Origin: Burkholderiales bacterium RIFCSPHIGHO2_12_FULL_63_20
GTDB taxonomy: Bacteria; Pseudomonadota; Gammaproteobacteria; Burkholderiales; Burkholderiaceae_C
NCBI GenBank assembly: GCA_001770775.1
Contig: MESA01000028.1
Location: 1 to 64,000, forward strand
Length of the DNA stretch: 64,000 nucleotides
Direction: 5' to 3'
Shown here: in pieces, positions 27,117 through 36,552 of the stretch
How positions within the stretch are numbered: the stretch's first letter is position 1
Layout: each line of letters opens with the position of its first letter
Notes under the pieces: generated by a model
Database searches by the model: none
What the model saw: the letters and a program-made list of their open reading frames with translations, nothing else
What the model was told of the DNA's origin: nothing
Program-made: the position numbers and the translations under genes

Positions 27117-27923
27117 TCAGTCACGAAGTTTGCGCTGTTTTTGGATGCTGCGGTCGAATTCCTGCTGCAGCACTACGGGAAATGCGGCACTGATAGAGCC
27201 GATGGCCAGGGGGCGCAGGCGCTCGAACAAGGCCTTCAAGGGCTCGACCACGCTGCCTTCTGTGGCTGTGCCCCGGGCGCTCTCAGCCTTGGCCGCCACA
27301 TCCTTGGCCAGGCTCAGAAAAAGCTGTTCGACGTAGGCCTTGGCAATGATGCGGGTGTGCTTGATCAGTTCATCTTGCAGGTCCAGCACCGTGTCCAGCG
27401 GCACATGCAGTTCGGCCAATTGGATGCCGATGCGCTCCAGTGCGGGGCTGAGAATTTCGACCTCGTCCGGCCCAAGGCGGCGATAAAGGCCGTTCTGGCT
27501 CAGACGCTCTTTCTGTTCAGGTGTGGCTGGGGTGGCCCAATGCGAGGCCATTTCCGACAAGGCCTTGCGCTTGGGCGCTTCTACTGTGAAGAACGTGGTT
27601 GAGAACAGCCCACTGATCAGCGAATACTCGGACCAAGCCCCTTCTGGTGTGTTCTCCAGCATGTCTTTGATCGTGTCGAGCCGGAAGCCTTGCTGACGCA
27701 GATCGCGGATCAACTCCAGTTTGCCTTGGTGCTCGTGGTCATACAGGCCGAGGCGGCCTTTCAGACGTGGCGGGGGCATGAGACCGGCTGTCTGATAGGC
27801 GCGGATGTTGCGCACACTCACCCCGGTTCGTGCCGCCAACTCCTCTACGGTGATTTCCGGGTCGGTGCTGTCGGGCGCACGGGTGGGGCGGGCGCGTGAA
27901 GAATTGGCAGATTTTGGATGCAT
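27117..27923 (-). CDS. MerR-family transcriptional regulator, divergent from fadD
   Basis: A 268-residue regulator starting at the ATG at 27923 (MHPKSANSS). A MerR-type helix-turn-helix lies near residues 25-95 (EELAARTGVSVRNIRAYQTAG, GRLGLYDHEHQGKLELIRDL). The long helical C-terminal part has no cysteine metal site. The gene is divergent from fadD with about 120 bp between starts, so it probably controls fadD and itself in response to a fatty-acid-related ligand (inference). Confidence 0.85.
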   Translation of the reverse strand: MHPKSANSSRARPTRAPDSTDPEITVEELAARTGVSVRNIRAYQTAGLMPPPRLKGRLGLYDHEHQGKLELIRDLRQQGFRLDTIKDMLENTPEGAWSEYSLISGLFSTTFFTVEAPKRKALSEMASHWATPATPEQKERLSQNGLYRRLGPDEVEILSPALERIGIQLAELHVPLDTVLDLQDELIKHTRIIAKAYVEQLFLSLAKDVAAKAESARGTATEGSVVEPLKALFERLRPLAIGSISAAFPVVLQQEFDRSIQKQRKLRD

Positions 27924-27977
27924 CGGCTGGGCGAACACTGAATGGACCACATGATACCGATCGCATATTGCAGAGTT

Positions 27978-27988
27978 AATGTAACATT
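27978..27988. promoter_or_regulatory. Small inverted repeat between the MerR gene and fadD
   Basis: AATGT-A-ACATT sits in the middle of the divergent intergenic region, inside a longer stretch with two GTTAATG copies. It is a candidate operator by position only. Confidence 0.3.
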
Positions 27989-28042
27989 CGGCTTGTTGTG
28001 TTAATGCGGCTGGTCGTGCACGCGCCGTCGTCCGAGGTGTTC

Positions 28043-29728
28043 ATGGAAAAAATCTGGTTGAAGAATTACCCTGCCAACATGCCGCAGGAAATCGACGCAA
28101 GCCAATATGGTTCGTTGGTGGCCCTGCTGGACGAGGCCATGCGCAAGTACAAAGACCGAGTGGCTTTTCGCTGCATGGGCGCGTCGTTGAGTTACGGTGA
28201 GCTGGACCAGCTGTCGGCACAAGTGGCGTCTTGGCTGCAGGCGAAAGGCCTGAAGAAGGGCAGCCGCGTGGCGGTGATGATGCCCAATGTGTTGCAGTAC
28301 CCGGTGGTCGTTGCAGGCATCTTGCGTGCGGGCTGCGTGGTGGTCAACGTCAACCCGATGTACACGCCGCGTGAGCTGGAGCACCAGTTGCAAGACAGCG
28401 GTGCGGAAGCCATTTTCATTCTCGAGAATTTCGCGACCACCTTGCAAGCCATCCATGCGCGTGGCCATCTCAAGCATGTGGTGGTGGCATCGATGGGCGA
28501 TTTGATGGGCCTGATCAAGGGGGCCTTGACCAACTTCGTCGTGCGTCGTGTGCGCAAGATGGTGCCCGCTTGGTCGCTGCCAGGACACCACGGATTTGGA
28601 CAGGTGCTGGCCGAGGGCGCGCGCCAGGCCTACCAGCCGGTGTCCTTGACGCCCGATGACGTCGCGTTCCTGCAGTACACCGGTGGCACCACCGGCGTGT
28701 CCAAGGGGGCCACCTTGCTGCAACGCAACCTGCTGTCCAATGTGCTGCAGTGCGAAGCGTGGTTGATGAATGGGGTGGACCGTCAGGCTTTTCCGCAGCT
28801 CAATGTGGTGTGTGCCTTGCCGCTGTATCACATCTTCGCGCTGACGGTGTGCGCGCTCATGGGCATCCGTAACGGTGCCTGCATGTTGCTGATCCCCAAT
28901 CCGCGTGACATTCCCGGCTTCATCAAGGAGCTGTCGCAGTTCCGATTCCACCTGTTCCCGGCCGTCAACACGCTCTACAGCGGCCTGATGAACAACCCCG
29001 AGTTCGCCAAGCTGGACTTCTCCAGCCTGCAGGTGACGATCGGCGGTGGCATGGCCGTGCAGCGCGCTGTGGCCGAGCGCTGGAAGGCGATCACGGGCAA
29101 GCCCATCATCGAAGGCTATGGCCTGTCGGAAACCTCGCCGGTGGCCACCTGCAACCCCAACAACATCGAGGTGTACACCGGCACCATCGGTTTGCCGCTG
29201 CCGTCCACCGAGGTCTCCATCCGTGACGATGACGGCCAGGAGCTGGCGTTGGGCCAGGCGGGCGAAATCTGCATTCGCGGCCCTCAGGTGATGGCCGGTT
29301 ACTGGCATCGCGCAGAGGAAACCGCCCAGGTCATGACGCCGGATGGTTTCTTCAAGACCGGTGACGTGGGCATCGTGGACGAGCAGGGTTACGTCAAGAT
29401 CGTGGACCGCAAGAAGGACATGGTCCTGGTATCTGGCTTCAATGTTTACCCCAATGAGGTAGAAGATGTGGCCGTCCTGCATCCGGGGGTGTTGGAGGCG
29501 GCCGTGATCGGTGTGCCTGACGCCCATTCAGGTGAGGCGGTGAAGCTGTTCGTCGTGCGCCGAGACCCTGAGTTGACGAAAGAAGACCTGGCCGAGTTTT
29601 GCAAGGAACAGTTGACCGGCTACAAGCGCCCCAAGTACATTGAATTCCGCGATGACTTGCCCAAGTCCAACGTGGGCAAGATCCTGCGCCGCGAACTGCG
29701 CGACGCCGACCTGAAGAAAGCAGCCTGA
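28043..29728 (+). CDS. fadD: Long-chain fatty-acid--CoA ligase
   Basis: FadD activates fatty acids to acyl-CoA with ATP for beta-oxidation. The start is the ATG at 28043 (MEKIWLKNYPANMPQEID), giving 561 residues, the E. coli length. AMP-binding signatures: YTGGTTGVSKGATLLQRN (P-loop), EGYGLSETSPVATCNP, and the C-terminal DRKKDMVLVSGFNVYPNEVE with FadD-type SNVGKILRRELR. It is followed 2 bp later by a chalcone-isomerase-like gene and is probably co-transcribed with it. Confidence 0.95.
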   Translation: MEKIWLKNYPANMPQEIDASQYGSLVALLDEAMRKYKDRVAFRCMGASLSYGELDQLSAQVASWLQAKGLKKGSRVAVMMPNVLQYPVVVAGILRAGCVVVNVNPMYTPRELEHQLQDSGAEAIFILENFATTLQAIHARGHLKHVVVASMGDLMGLIKGALTNFVVRRVRKMVPAWSLPGHHGFGQVLAEGARQAYQPVSLTPDDVAFLQYTGGTTGVSKGATLLQRNLLSNVLQCEAWLMNGVDRQAFPQLNVVCALPLYHIFALTVCALMGIRNGACMLLIPNPRDIPGFIKELSQFRFHLFPAVNTLYSGLMNNPEFAKLDFSSLQVTIGGGMAVQRAVAERWKAITGKPIIEGYGLSETSPVATCNPNNIEVYTGTIGLPLPSTEVSIRDDDGQELALGQAGEICIRGPQVMAGYWHRAEETAQVMTPDGFFKTGDVGIVDEQGYVKIVDRKKDMVLVSGFNVYPNEVEDVAVLHPGVLEAAVIGVPDAHSGEAVKLFVVRRDPELTKEDLAEFCKEQLTGYKRPKYIEFRDDLPKSNVGKILRRELRDADLKKAA

Positions 29729-29730
29729 CC

Positions 29731-30324
29731 ATGAACTCCTTAAGCAAAAAACTGGCCGGAGCGGTTCTGTCTGCCTTGCTGCTGGCAACCTGGTCTTCGG
29801 CGCATGCCGCCCGGGATGTGGGCGGTGTTCGTTTCGAGGACCAGCTCACGCTGGCCGATCAGGCCCTGGTGCTCAATGGCGCCGGCATGCGCGTCAAGAT
29901 GATCATCAAGGTGTATGCGGTGGGCTTGTATGTGCCACGCCGCGATGCATCCGCGGTGTCCGTGTTGAACCAGCCAGGTCCGAAGAGCGTGCGCATCGTC
30001 ATGCTGCGCAATGTGTCGGCCGAGCAGCTGGCCGATAGTCTGGTGACCGGCATCGAAGACAATGCGTCGTCGGCTGAGCAGGCGGTCCTGCGCAAGCGTC
30101 TGGAGGCGCTGCAGGCCACGATGCTGAAAGTGGGTGAGGCGCAGAGGGGCTCCGTGATCCAGTTGGATTACGTGCCTGGCCAAGGCACCCACATCACCCT
30201 GGGGGGCAAGGCGCTGGGGCAAGACATTGCGGGCGAGGACTTCTATCGCGCGTTGCTCAGGATCTGGTTGGGCGAGCACCCTTCGGACAACGCGCTCAAG
30301 CGAGATCTGCTGGGCGTGTCCTGA
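29731..30324 (+). CDS. Secreted chalcone isomerase-like protein
   Basis: A 197-residue protein with a signal peptide (LAGAVLSALLLATWSSAHAA). Its core matches the bacterial chalcone-isomerase-like family: VGGVRFEDQLTLADQALVLNG, MIIKVYAVGLYVPRR and LLRIWLGEHPSDNALKRDLLG. Plant homologues are enzymes or fatty-acid-binding proteins; the bacterial periplasmic forms have no settled function. Its place directly behind fadD hints at a fatty-acid-related role (inference). A terminator follows. Confidence 0.85.
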   Translation: MNSLSKKLAGAVLSALLLATWSSAHAARDVGGVRFEDQLTLADQALVLNGAGMRVKMIIKVYAVGLYVPRRDASAVSVLNQPGPKSVRIVMLRNVSAEQLADSLVTGIEDNASSAEQAVLRKRLEALQATMLKVGEAQRGSVIQLDYVPGQGTHITLGGKALGQDIAGEDFYRALLRIWLGEHPSDNALKRDLLGVS

Positions 30325-30351
30325 GGCAGGGCGCCTGCGGGCACCAAAGAG

Positions 30352-30381
30352 AAAAGGCCGGTGATCGAACCGGCCTTTTTT
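30352..30381 (+). terminator. Rho-independent terminator after the fadD unit
   Basis: AAAAGGCCGG-TGATCGAA-CCGGCCTTTTTT, 28 bp after the stop codon. It is nearly symmetric and could also serve the convergent ubiE transcript. Confidence 0.92.
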
Positions 30382-30420
30382 GCGCCTGCATGAATGGCAG
30401 GGTTGGCAGTCAGGGTGCGA

Positions 30421-31152
30421 TCAGCACTTGATACCCATGTGCAGGGCCACCACACCACCTGTCATGTTGTGCACATCGACGTGGCCGAAACCGGCTTCCT
30501 TCATCATGCCTTTGAGGGTGGCCTGATCGGGGTGCATGCGGATGGATTCAGCCAAGTATTGGTAGCTGGCCGCATCGCCTGCCACGAACTGACCGATTTT
30601 GGGCAGGACCTTGAAGGAGTACCAGTCGTAGACCTTTTCCAGCGGCTTGGCGACCTTGGAGAACTCCAGCACCAGCAGGCGTCCGCCGGGCTTGAGGACG
30701 CGGCACATTTCGGCCAGGGCCAAGTCCTTGTGCGTCATGTTGCGCAGACCGAAGGCCACCGTGACGATGTCGAAGGTGTCGGTGGGGAAGGGCAGCTTCT
30801 CGGCGTCGCACAGCGTGGTGGGCAGGGCCACGCCACTGTTGAGCAGTCGGTCACGGCCGGTGCTCAGCATGGCTTCGTTGATGTCGGTATGCACGACCAT
30901 GCCACTGGGGCCCACGCGCTTGGCGAAGGCCTCGGACAAATCGCCCGTGCCGCCGGCGATGTCGAGCACCTTGTGGCCTTCACGCACGTCGCTGGCGGCG
31001 ATGGTGTAGGTCTTCCACAGGCGGTGCAGACCCATCGACATCAGGTCGTTCATGATGTCGTACTTGTTGGCGACGGAGTCAAACACACCGCGAACGCGTT
31101 GTGCCTTCTGGGACTCGTCTACCTGCTGGAAACCGAAGTGCGTGCTGCTCAT
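30421..31152 (-). CDS. ubiE: Ubiquinone/menaquinone biosynthesis C-methyltransferase
   Basis: UbiE methylates the ring of the quinone precursor with SAM. The 243-residue protein begins [20 protein letters not shown]. It shows the UbiE signatures [20 protein letters not shown] motif [17 protein letters not shown], and [19 protein letters not shown]. The length is typical. It is followed upstream on the same strand by a HI0933-type flavoprotein 20 bp away. Confidence 0.96.
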   Translation of the reverse strand: MSSTHFGFQQVDESQKAQRVRGVFDSVANKYDIMNDLMSMGLHRLWKTYTIAASDVREGHKVLDIAGGTGDLSEAFAKRVGPSGMVVHTDINEAMLSTGRDRLLNSGVALPTTLCDAEKLPFPTDTFDIVTVAFGLRNMTHKDLALAEMCRVLKPGGRLLVLEFSKVAKPLEKVYDWYSFKVLPKIGQFVAGDAASYQYLAESIRMHPDQATLKGMMKEAGFGHVDVHNMTGGVVALHMGIKC

Positions 31153-31172
31153 GTCAGCATCTTACTACCGGG

Positions 31173-32468
31173 TTAGCCCGCTGCTGCCACAGGGGTGGGG
31201 GAGAGCGCCCGGCCGCAGGCCACGCCGCTGGCCCAGGCCCACTGAAAGTTGTAGCCCCCCAGCCAGCCGGTCACATCGACCACCTCGCCAATAAAGTACA
31301 GGCCCGGCACTTTTTTGCTTTCCATGCTTTGGGAGCTGAGCTCGCGGGTGTCGACGCCCCCGGCGGTGACCTCGGCCTTGGCGTAGCCCTCGGTGCCGTT
31401 GGGCACGATGGACCAGGCATTGGCCGATTGGCCCAGCGCGTCGAGATCCTTGTCCTTGAGTTCGGCCAGGGCTGCGTCCGGGCGCAGGGACGGCGAGATG
31501 CGAACGGCCTGCTCGGCCAGCCAGGTTTGCGCCAGGCGCTGCGGCACGGCCTCACCCAGGGCGCGGGCCCATTCTGTGGAGAGTTGCTTGCGCGAGCCCG
31601 TCTTGGCCTGCTTGAGGCTGCCTGCGAGGTCGCGCTGCGGGGTCAGGTTCAGGGTGAGCGCCTGACCGGGCTGCCAGTAGCTGGAAATTTGCAGGATGGC
31701 CGGGCCGCTGAGGCCCCGGTGGGTGAACAGCAGGTCTTCCAGAAACAGCGCCGCGTTGCCCTTGGGGCGCTTGCCTTTGGCGTTGGGCGCCGCAGGGGTG
31801 CTGACTTCCACCTCCAGTGAGATGCCGGCCATGGGCACGAACGGGGCCCAGGTGTCGGCGGCAAAGGTCAGGGGTACGAGGGCGGGGCGAAGGGGCACGA
31901 TCTGGTGGCCCAGTTGGGCGGCCAGCTTTTGCCCGAAGTCGGTCGCGCCGATCTTGGGGATCGCGAGCCCACCGGTGGCGATCACGACCTGGTGGGCGCG
32001 GATGGGGCCGCGATCGGAGTCGATTTCAAAGCGCACGGCGTCGGAGTCGGCGGCGCCCAGGGGACGGACAGCCTGCACAGCGCAGGGCTGCCAGCGGGTG
32101 ACGTGGCCGGCGTCGCACTCGCGCAGCAGCATCTGGATGATGTCGTTGGCGCTGTGGTCGCAAAACAGCTGGCCGCGGTGCTTTTCGTGCCAGGCAATGC
32201 CGTGGCGCTCGACCAGGCGCAGGAAGTCTTGCGGGGTGAAGCCGGCCAGGGCGGAGCGGCAGAAGTGCGGGTTCTCGCTGAGAAAGTTGGCGGGCGTGAC
32301 CTCACGGTTGGTGAAGTTGCAGCGCCCGCCCCCGGAGATGCGGATTTTTTCGGCGACTTTGGGGGCGTGGTCCAGCAGCAGCACCTTCAGGCCACGTTGG
32401 CCTGCGACAGCTGCACACATCAGACCGGCTGCGCCTGCGCCGATCACCACCACATCGTAAGAAGACAT
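31173..32468 (-). CDS. FAD-dependent oxidoreductase of the HI0933/YhiN (BaiN) family
   Basis: A 431-residue flavoprotein. The dinucleotide-binding motif is at the N terminus (VVVIGAGAAGLMCAAVAGQRG). The family hallmarks ISGGGRCNFTNR and VIATGGLAIPKIGATDFG follow, with the C-terminal GGVDTRELSSQSMESK and GWLGGYNFQWAWASG. Physiological substrates of this family are unclear. It probably shares a transcript with ubiE. Confidence 0.9.
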   Translation of the reverse strand: MSSYDVVVIGAGAAGLMCAAVAGQRGLKVLLLDHAPKVAEKIRISGGGRCNFTNREVTPANFLSENPHFCRSALAGFTPQDFLRLVERHGIAWHEKHRGQLFCDHSANDIIQMLLRECDAGHVTRWQPCAVQAVRPLGAADSDAVRFEIDSDRGPIRAHQVVIATGGLAIPKIGATDFGQKLAAQLGHQIVPLRPALVPLTFAADTWAPFVPMAGISLEVEVSTPAAPNAKGKRPKGNAALFLEDLLFTHRGLSGPAILQISSYWQPGQALTLNLTPQRDLAGSLKQAKTGSRKQLSTEWARALGEAVPQRLAQTWLAEQAVRISPSLRPDAALAELKDKDLDALGQSANAWSIVPNGTEGYAKAEVTAGGVDTRELSSQSMESKKVPGLYFIGEVVDVTGWLGGYNFQWAWASGVACGRALSPTPVAAAG

Positions 32469-32509
32469 GCCGCGATTGTCGCCGCTGAGAGCAGGCTACC
32501 GCGCTTGCA

Positions 32510-33733
32510 TCAGAAGTTGCTGTGACCGAGCGTCTGACTGGGGGCAAACACGGGCATGCCGTCGTCGTCTTCGGCCGAGACGAAGCGGGAGTCACCCTGG
32601 CTGCGTGCTTCATCCAGGGCCAGCAGGGCGCGGCGGATGGCGTCGGTCAGCTTTTCGTCGGGTTGCACCTGCACCACCCCAAAACTCAGACTCAGGGGCT
32701 GTTGTTGCAGGGCTTGGCGGCTGCGTTCAACGTGGCGGACCATGCGCTGTGCCACGTGCAACGCATCTTTGACGGTGGTGTCGGTCAGCAGGGCCACGAA
32801 TTCGTCGCCACCGAGTCGGCCCATCAGGTCGCGGGTGCGCAGCAGGCGTCGGGCACTGCCGGCCACCAGCTTGAGGGCCTCATCGCCAGCAGCGTGGCCG
32901 TGTTTCTCGTTGATGGTTTTGAAATGGTCAATGTCAAACAGCATCAAGGCGGCTGAACCCGGAGTGCTCAGCCGCAGGGCCTGGGTACCCATTTCGGTGA
33001 AGTGCCGGCGGTTTGGCAACTGCGTGAGCATGTCGAAGTCGGCCATGACGCGCAGTTGCCGGTGGGACTCACGCAGGTCGTGTTCGGTGCGCTCATAGGT
33101 GAGCAGCAGGCAGATGTAGACCGAGAAAATGACGCCGGCCACCAGCGCCACGAGCACGGCCGGTTGCTGGACGTGGTCAGGGGTGGTGACGGGTGCCCCC
33201 CAGCTGCTCAGTCCCGACACAAGGCGAGGGACCTGGATCAGGGCGGCGGACACCAGGTACAGCAGCAGGGCCTTGAGATAAGGGCTTTGACGCCAGTCGC
33301 GGATGGCGTGGATCTGCCAGCCGGCATACACAAAGAAGCCGATGCTCACGAAACTGAAGCTCGCTACGCGTGCGCCAAGATCGTCGGGCAGGTTGTGATC
33401 GAGGGTGAGCAAGGCCCAAAACCCCAGCGCCAACAGGGCCGCGTCCATCCAGTGCGGGGTGCGGAAATTGGTGCGGGCGTAGAACTGCCGCATGCCGGTC
33501 AGCATGGTCATGGGCCATTGCAGCCACAACAGGACTGACAAGGCGGGCAGCCAGGGATGGGCCTCTCGCAGCAGCAGGCACACAGCGCTGAGCAGGGTCA
33601 GGCCTTGGGCGGCGGTCCACCACCAGTAGCCGCGGTAGGTGCGCTGGGTCAGGCCGACCAGGGTCATGATGACGGTGGTGGTCAGGAGCACCACGCAAAC
33701 CACCAAGGCGAGGGTCGGGAGATGAAGCGACAT
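32510..33733 (-). CDS. Membrane-anchored diguanylate cyclase (GGDEF)
   Basis: A 407-residue protein that should make cyclic di-GMP. The first 230 residues hold about six or seven hydrophobic segments (LALVVCVVLLTTTVIMTLVG and others) as a sensory membrane domain. A GGDEF domain follows (DFDMLTQLPNRRHFTEMG, ALMLFDIDHFKTINEKHGH). The intact active site is GRLGGDEFVALL, and an RxxD inhibitory site lies five residues before it (RTRD). No EAL domain is present. The signal sensed is unknown. Confidence 0.92.
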   Translation of the reverse strand: MSLHLPTLALVVCVVLLTTTVIMTLVGLTQRTYRGYWWWTAAQGLTLLSAVCLLLREAHPWLPALSVLLWLQWPMTMLTGMRQFYARTNFRTPHWMDAALLALGFWALLTLDHNLPDDLGARVASFSFVSIGFFVYAGWQIHAIRDWRQSPYLKALLLYLVSAALIQVPRLVSGLSSWGAPVTTPDHVQQPAVLVALVAGVIFSVYICLLLTYERTEHDLRESHRQLRVMADFDMLTQLPNRRHFTEMGTQALRLSTPGSAALMLFDIDHFKTINEKHGHAAGDEALKLVAGSARRLLRTRDLMGRLGGDEFVALLTDTTVKDALHVAQRMVRHVERSRQALQQQPLSLSFGVVQVQPDEKLTDAIRRALLALDEARSQGDSRFVSAEDDDGMPVFAPSQTLGHSNF

Positions 33734-33905
33734 CGAAGCGGGTGTGAGGCGGTTGGCGTGGGGCGGGCGACTTCAGGGTGTGTTGATCTCGGCCACAATG
33801 GCCAAGCCTCAGCTCTGCGGCCTAGCTTGCAGAGCATTGTGCGCCCCACTGGAGGGGTGCGACACCCCACTTCCTGGGGTGCGAAACTTTGTGGAGTGTT
33901 GAGTC

Positions 33906-34724
33906 ATGGCCATGGATGTGGTGGATTTCGAGATCAAGGGTGCCGAAATGCAGTTCGTAGAGGTCGAACTCGACCCCGGCGAAGCGGCCATCGGCGAGGC
34001 TGGCAGCATGATGTTCATGGAGGCCGGCGTCGAGATGGACACGGTTTTCGGTGATGGCTCGGCGCAGCAGAGCGGCGGCCTGTTCGGCAAATTGCTGGGT
34101 GCCGGCAAGCGCTTGATCACCGGCGAGAGCCTGTTCACGACTGTCTATACCAACCAGTCCAGTGCCAAAAAACGGGTGGCCTTTGGCGCACCGTATCCGG
34201 GCAAGATCCTGCCGATGGACCTGCGCCAACTGGGCGGCACCCTGATCTGTCAAAAGGACTCTTTTCTGTGCGCCGCGCGCGGGGTGTCCTTGGGCATTGC
34301 CTTGCAGCGCAAGCTGGGGGCGGGCTTTTTCGGGGGTGAAGGCTTCATCATGCAGAAGCTGGAAGGCGACGGCATGGCGTTCGTGCACGCGGGCGGCACA
34401 GTGGTGCGACGCGATCTGCAACCTGGCGAGACCTTGTACATCGACACGGGCTGTGTGGTGGCCTACACGCAAGGCGTGGATTTCGACATCCAGTACGTGG
34501 GCAAGATCAAGACGGCTTTGTTCGGCGGAGAGGGCATCTTCCTTGCGCGCGTGACGGGGCCCGGACAGGTGTGGCTGCAAAGCCTGCCCTTCTCGCGCCT
34601 TGCTTCGCGCATCTTTGCCGCGGCACCCCAGGCCGGGGGACGTGGCCGTGATGAGGGCTCCTTGTTGACTGGCGTGGCGGGCGGCTCCTTGCTGGGTGGT
34701 CTGCTGGGCGGGGACGAGGAGTGA
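33906..34724 (+). CDS. AIM24/TIGR00266-family protein
   Basis: A 272-residue soluble protein of the AIM24 (DUF124) beta-roll family: EAGSMMFMEAGVEMDTVFGD, GESLFTTVYTNQ, GGTVVRRDLQPGETLYIDTG and VKIK-like KIKTALFGGEG. It ends in a Gly-rich tail (GGSLLGGLLGGDEE). Family members occur in bacteria and mitochondria without a firm biochemical role. The stop overlaps the GTG start of the next gene, so the two are translated together. Confidence 0.85.
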   Translation: MAMDVVDFEIKGAEMQFVEVELDPGEAAIGEAGSMMFMEAGVEMDTVFGDGSAQQSGGLFGKLLGAGKRLITGESLFTTVYTNQSSAKKRVAFGAPYPGKILPMDLRQLGGTLICQKDSFLCAARGVSLGIALQRKLGAGFFGGEGFIMQKLEGDGMAFVHAGGTVVRRDLQPGETLYIDTGCVVAYTQGVDFDIQYVGKIKTALFGGEGIFLARVTGPGQVWLQSLPFSRLASRIFAAAPQAGGRGRDEGSLLTGVAGGSLLGGLLGGDEE

Positions 34725-35587
34725 GCGGGAACGTGCCACCGCTGGGCCGCATGCTGGACGCAGGCTGGCGCGCGCTGGTCTATTGCCTGAGGCCGCAGGT
34801 GATCTGGCTGTCGTTCTTGCCCTTGCTCCTGGCGGCGGCGGTGCTGGGCAGCCTGGCCTGGTGGGGTTGGAGCGACGGCGTCGCCTGGGTGCGAGCCATG
34901 CTGGATGGCTGGTCGGTCAGCCAGCACGTGCTCTCGGCCCTGGACAGCTGGGGCTTGCCGCAATTGCGCATGGCGGTGGCCCCGTTGGTGTTGGTGTTGG
35001 TTGTGATTCCACTGGTGGTGGTGATGTGCCTGCTGCTGGTGGCGGCCTTGATGACGCCGGCCCTTGTCAAGCTGGTGGTGCACCGGCGTTTTCCGGCGCT
35101 GCAGTCGCGCCACCAGGCCTCGGTGTGGCAAAGCCTGTGGTGGTCGTTGCACGCCACGGTGCTGGCGCTGCTGGCCCTGATGGTGAGCCTGCCTCTGTGG
35201 CTGGTGCCCCCGCTGGCGGTGGTGCTGCCGCCTTTGATCTGGGGCTGGTTGACCTACCGCGTGCTGGTGTTCGACACCCTGGCAGATTGGGCCACCCCGC
35301 AGGAGCGGGAGCACCTGCTGCGCACGCACCGCCCGGCCTTGTTGACCATGGGCGTGATCGCGGGCTACCTGGGGGCAGCCCCGGCCGCGCTGTGGGCCCT
35401 GGGTGTGCTGGCGCTGGCCCTGGCGCCCTTCATTTTGTTGTTGTCGGTGTGGATCTACACGCTGGTGTTTGCGTTCGCTGCGCTGTGGTTTGCGCATTTC
35501 CTGTTGCCGGCACTGAGCGCGTTGCGTTCTGAATCTTCTTCTCCTGAACCTCTGGCGCCGCTTCTCGCGGCAGGTGAACCTTCATGA
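34721..35587 (+). CDS. EI24-domain (CysZ-like) integral membrane protein
   Basis: A 288-residue membrane protein with a GTG start overlapping the AIM24 stop by 4 bp. About five to six hydrophobic segments are visible: VIWLSFLPLLLAAAVLGSLA, MAVAPLVLVLVVIPLVVVM, HATVLALLALMVSLPLWLV, and two near the C terminus. The pattern matches the EI24/CysZ-type family, some of which move sulfate. The substrate is not known here. The end overlaps the next gene by 4 bp. Confidence 0.8.
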   Translation: MSGNVPPLGRMLDAGWRALVYCLRPQVIWLSFLPLLLAAAVLGSLAWWGWSDGVAWVRAMLDGWSVSQHVLSALDSWGLPQLRMAVAPLVLVLVVIPLVVVMCLLLVAALMTPALVKLVVHRRFPALQSRHQASVWQSLWWSLHATVLALLALMVSLPLWLVPPLAVVLPPLIWGWLTYRVLVFDTLADWATPQEREHLLRTHRPALLTMGVIAGYLGAAPAALWALGVLALALAPFILLLSVWIYTLVFAFAALWFAHFLLPALSALRSESSSPEPLAPLLAAGEPS

Positions 35588-36378
35588 TCGGACTCATCAT
35601 CATTGGCGACGAAATCCTCAGTGGACGTCGCCAAGACAAGCATCTGAGCAAAGCCATCGAGTTGCTCGGCGAGCGCGGCATGGCGCTGTCGTGGGCGCGT
35701 TACGTGGGCGATGATCCCGAGCGGATCACGGCCGACCTGCGTCATGCTTTGGACAGCGGCGATGTGGTGTTCTCGTTTGGGGGCATCGGCGCCACGCCGG
35801 ACGACCACACGCGCGCCTGTGCGGGCCGTGCCATCGGGCGCTCCCTGGCGCTGCATCCGCAGGCGCGGGAACTCATCTTGCAGCGCAGCCAGGAGATGGC
35901 CGACGAGGCCGGGCAGGCATTTGATCCGTCCGCGCCTGACAGCCTGCGCCGCCTTCAGATGGGTTTTTTCCCGGAGGGCGCGGCCATCATTCCCAATCCG
36001 TACAACAAAATCCCAGGTTTTACGCTGGAAGGCCGTGTGCATTTCCTGCCCGGTTTTCCCGTGATGGCCTGGCCCATGATGGCCTGGGCTTTGGACCATT
36101 TGCACCGAGACCTTCATGGCAAGTCTCAGACTCGGGAGAAGGCCGTCGTCGTGTACGGCGCCATCGAGTCTTTGCTGACGCCGTTGATGATCTCGATCGA
36201 GGATCGCTTCGCGCCGGTCAAGGTGTTCAGCCTCCCCAGCGTCGACCATCCTGTGCATGGTCGACACATTGAGTTGGGGGTGAAGGGCGCCCCTGAATTG
36301 GTGGATGCCGCATTTGAGGCGTTGCAACAAGGCTTGTCCCAGTTTGGTGCGTCAGTGGGCCCCATATCGGTGCGTTGA
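35584..36378 (+). CDS. Molybdopterin-binding (MoCF/CinA N-terminal) domain protein
   Basis: A 264-residue protein starting MIGLIIIGDEILSGRRQDKH, the hallmark of the CinA N-terminal/MoCF-binding domain. The next conserved block is DVVFSFGGIGATPDDHTR, then FLPGFPVMAWPMMAW. The C-terminal CinA amidohydrolase domain is missing, so it is a stand-alone MoCF-type protein. In related domains the function is nucleotide or cofactor pyrophosphatase-like; its substrate here is unknown. It is the last gene of a three-gene overlapping unit. Confidence 0.85.
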   Translation: MIGLIIIGDEILSGRRQDKHLSKAIELLGERGMALSWARYVGDDPERITADLRHALDSGDVVFSFGGIGATPDDHTRACAGRAIGRSLALHPQARELILQRSQEMADEAGQAFDPSAPDSLRRLQMGFFPEGAAIIPNPYNKIPGFTLEGRVHFLPGFPVMAWPMMAWALDHLHRDLHGKSQTREKAVVVYGAIESLLTPLMISIEDRFAPVKVFSLPSVDHPVHGRHIELGVKGAPELVDAAFEALQQGLSQFGASVGPISVR

Positions 36379-36396
36379 CGGCTGGCGCTTGTGTTT

Positions 36397-36413
36397 TGCA
36401 CTGTTATGGTGCG
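36397..36413 (+). promoter_or_regulatory. NtrC-type enhancer site upstream of glnA
   Basis: TGCACTGTTATGGTGCG fits the NtrC consensus TGCAC-N7-GTGCA except for the last base. It lies about 155 bp upstream of the -24/-12 promoter, a normal distance for an enhancer. It also lies only 19 bp after the preceding gene's stop codon. Confidence 0.75.
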
Positions 36414-36552
36414 ATGCGTGGTTGCGCCAGAGGCAGGTGTGGTCAACCAAGGTGACGCCGTGTACATTCATCCCCTGTTTCAGTGCGCATGCGCCCGGTG
36501 GGCGGCGCCTGACCCTGCGTTTGCCTGCGTGATCAGTCTGTGTTTGCGATGA

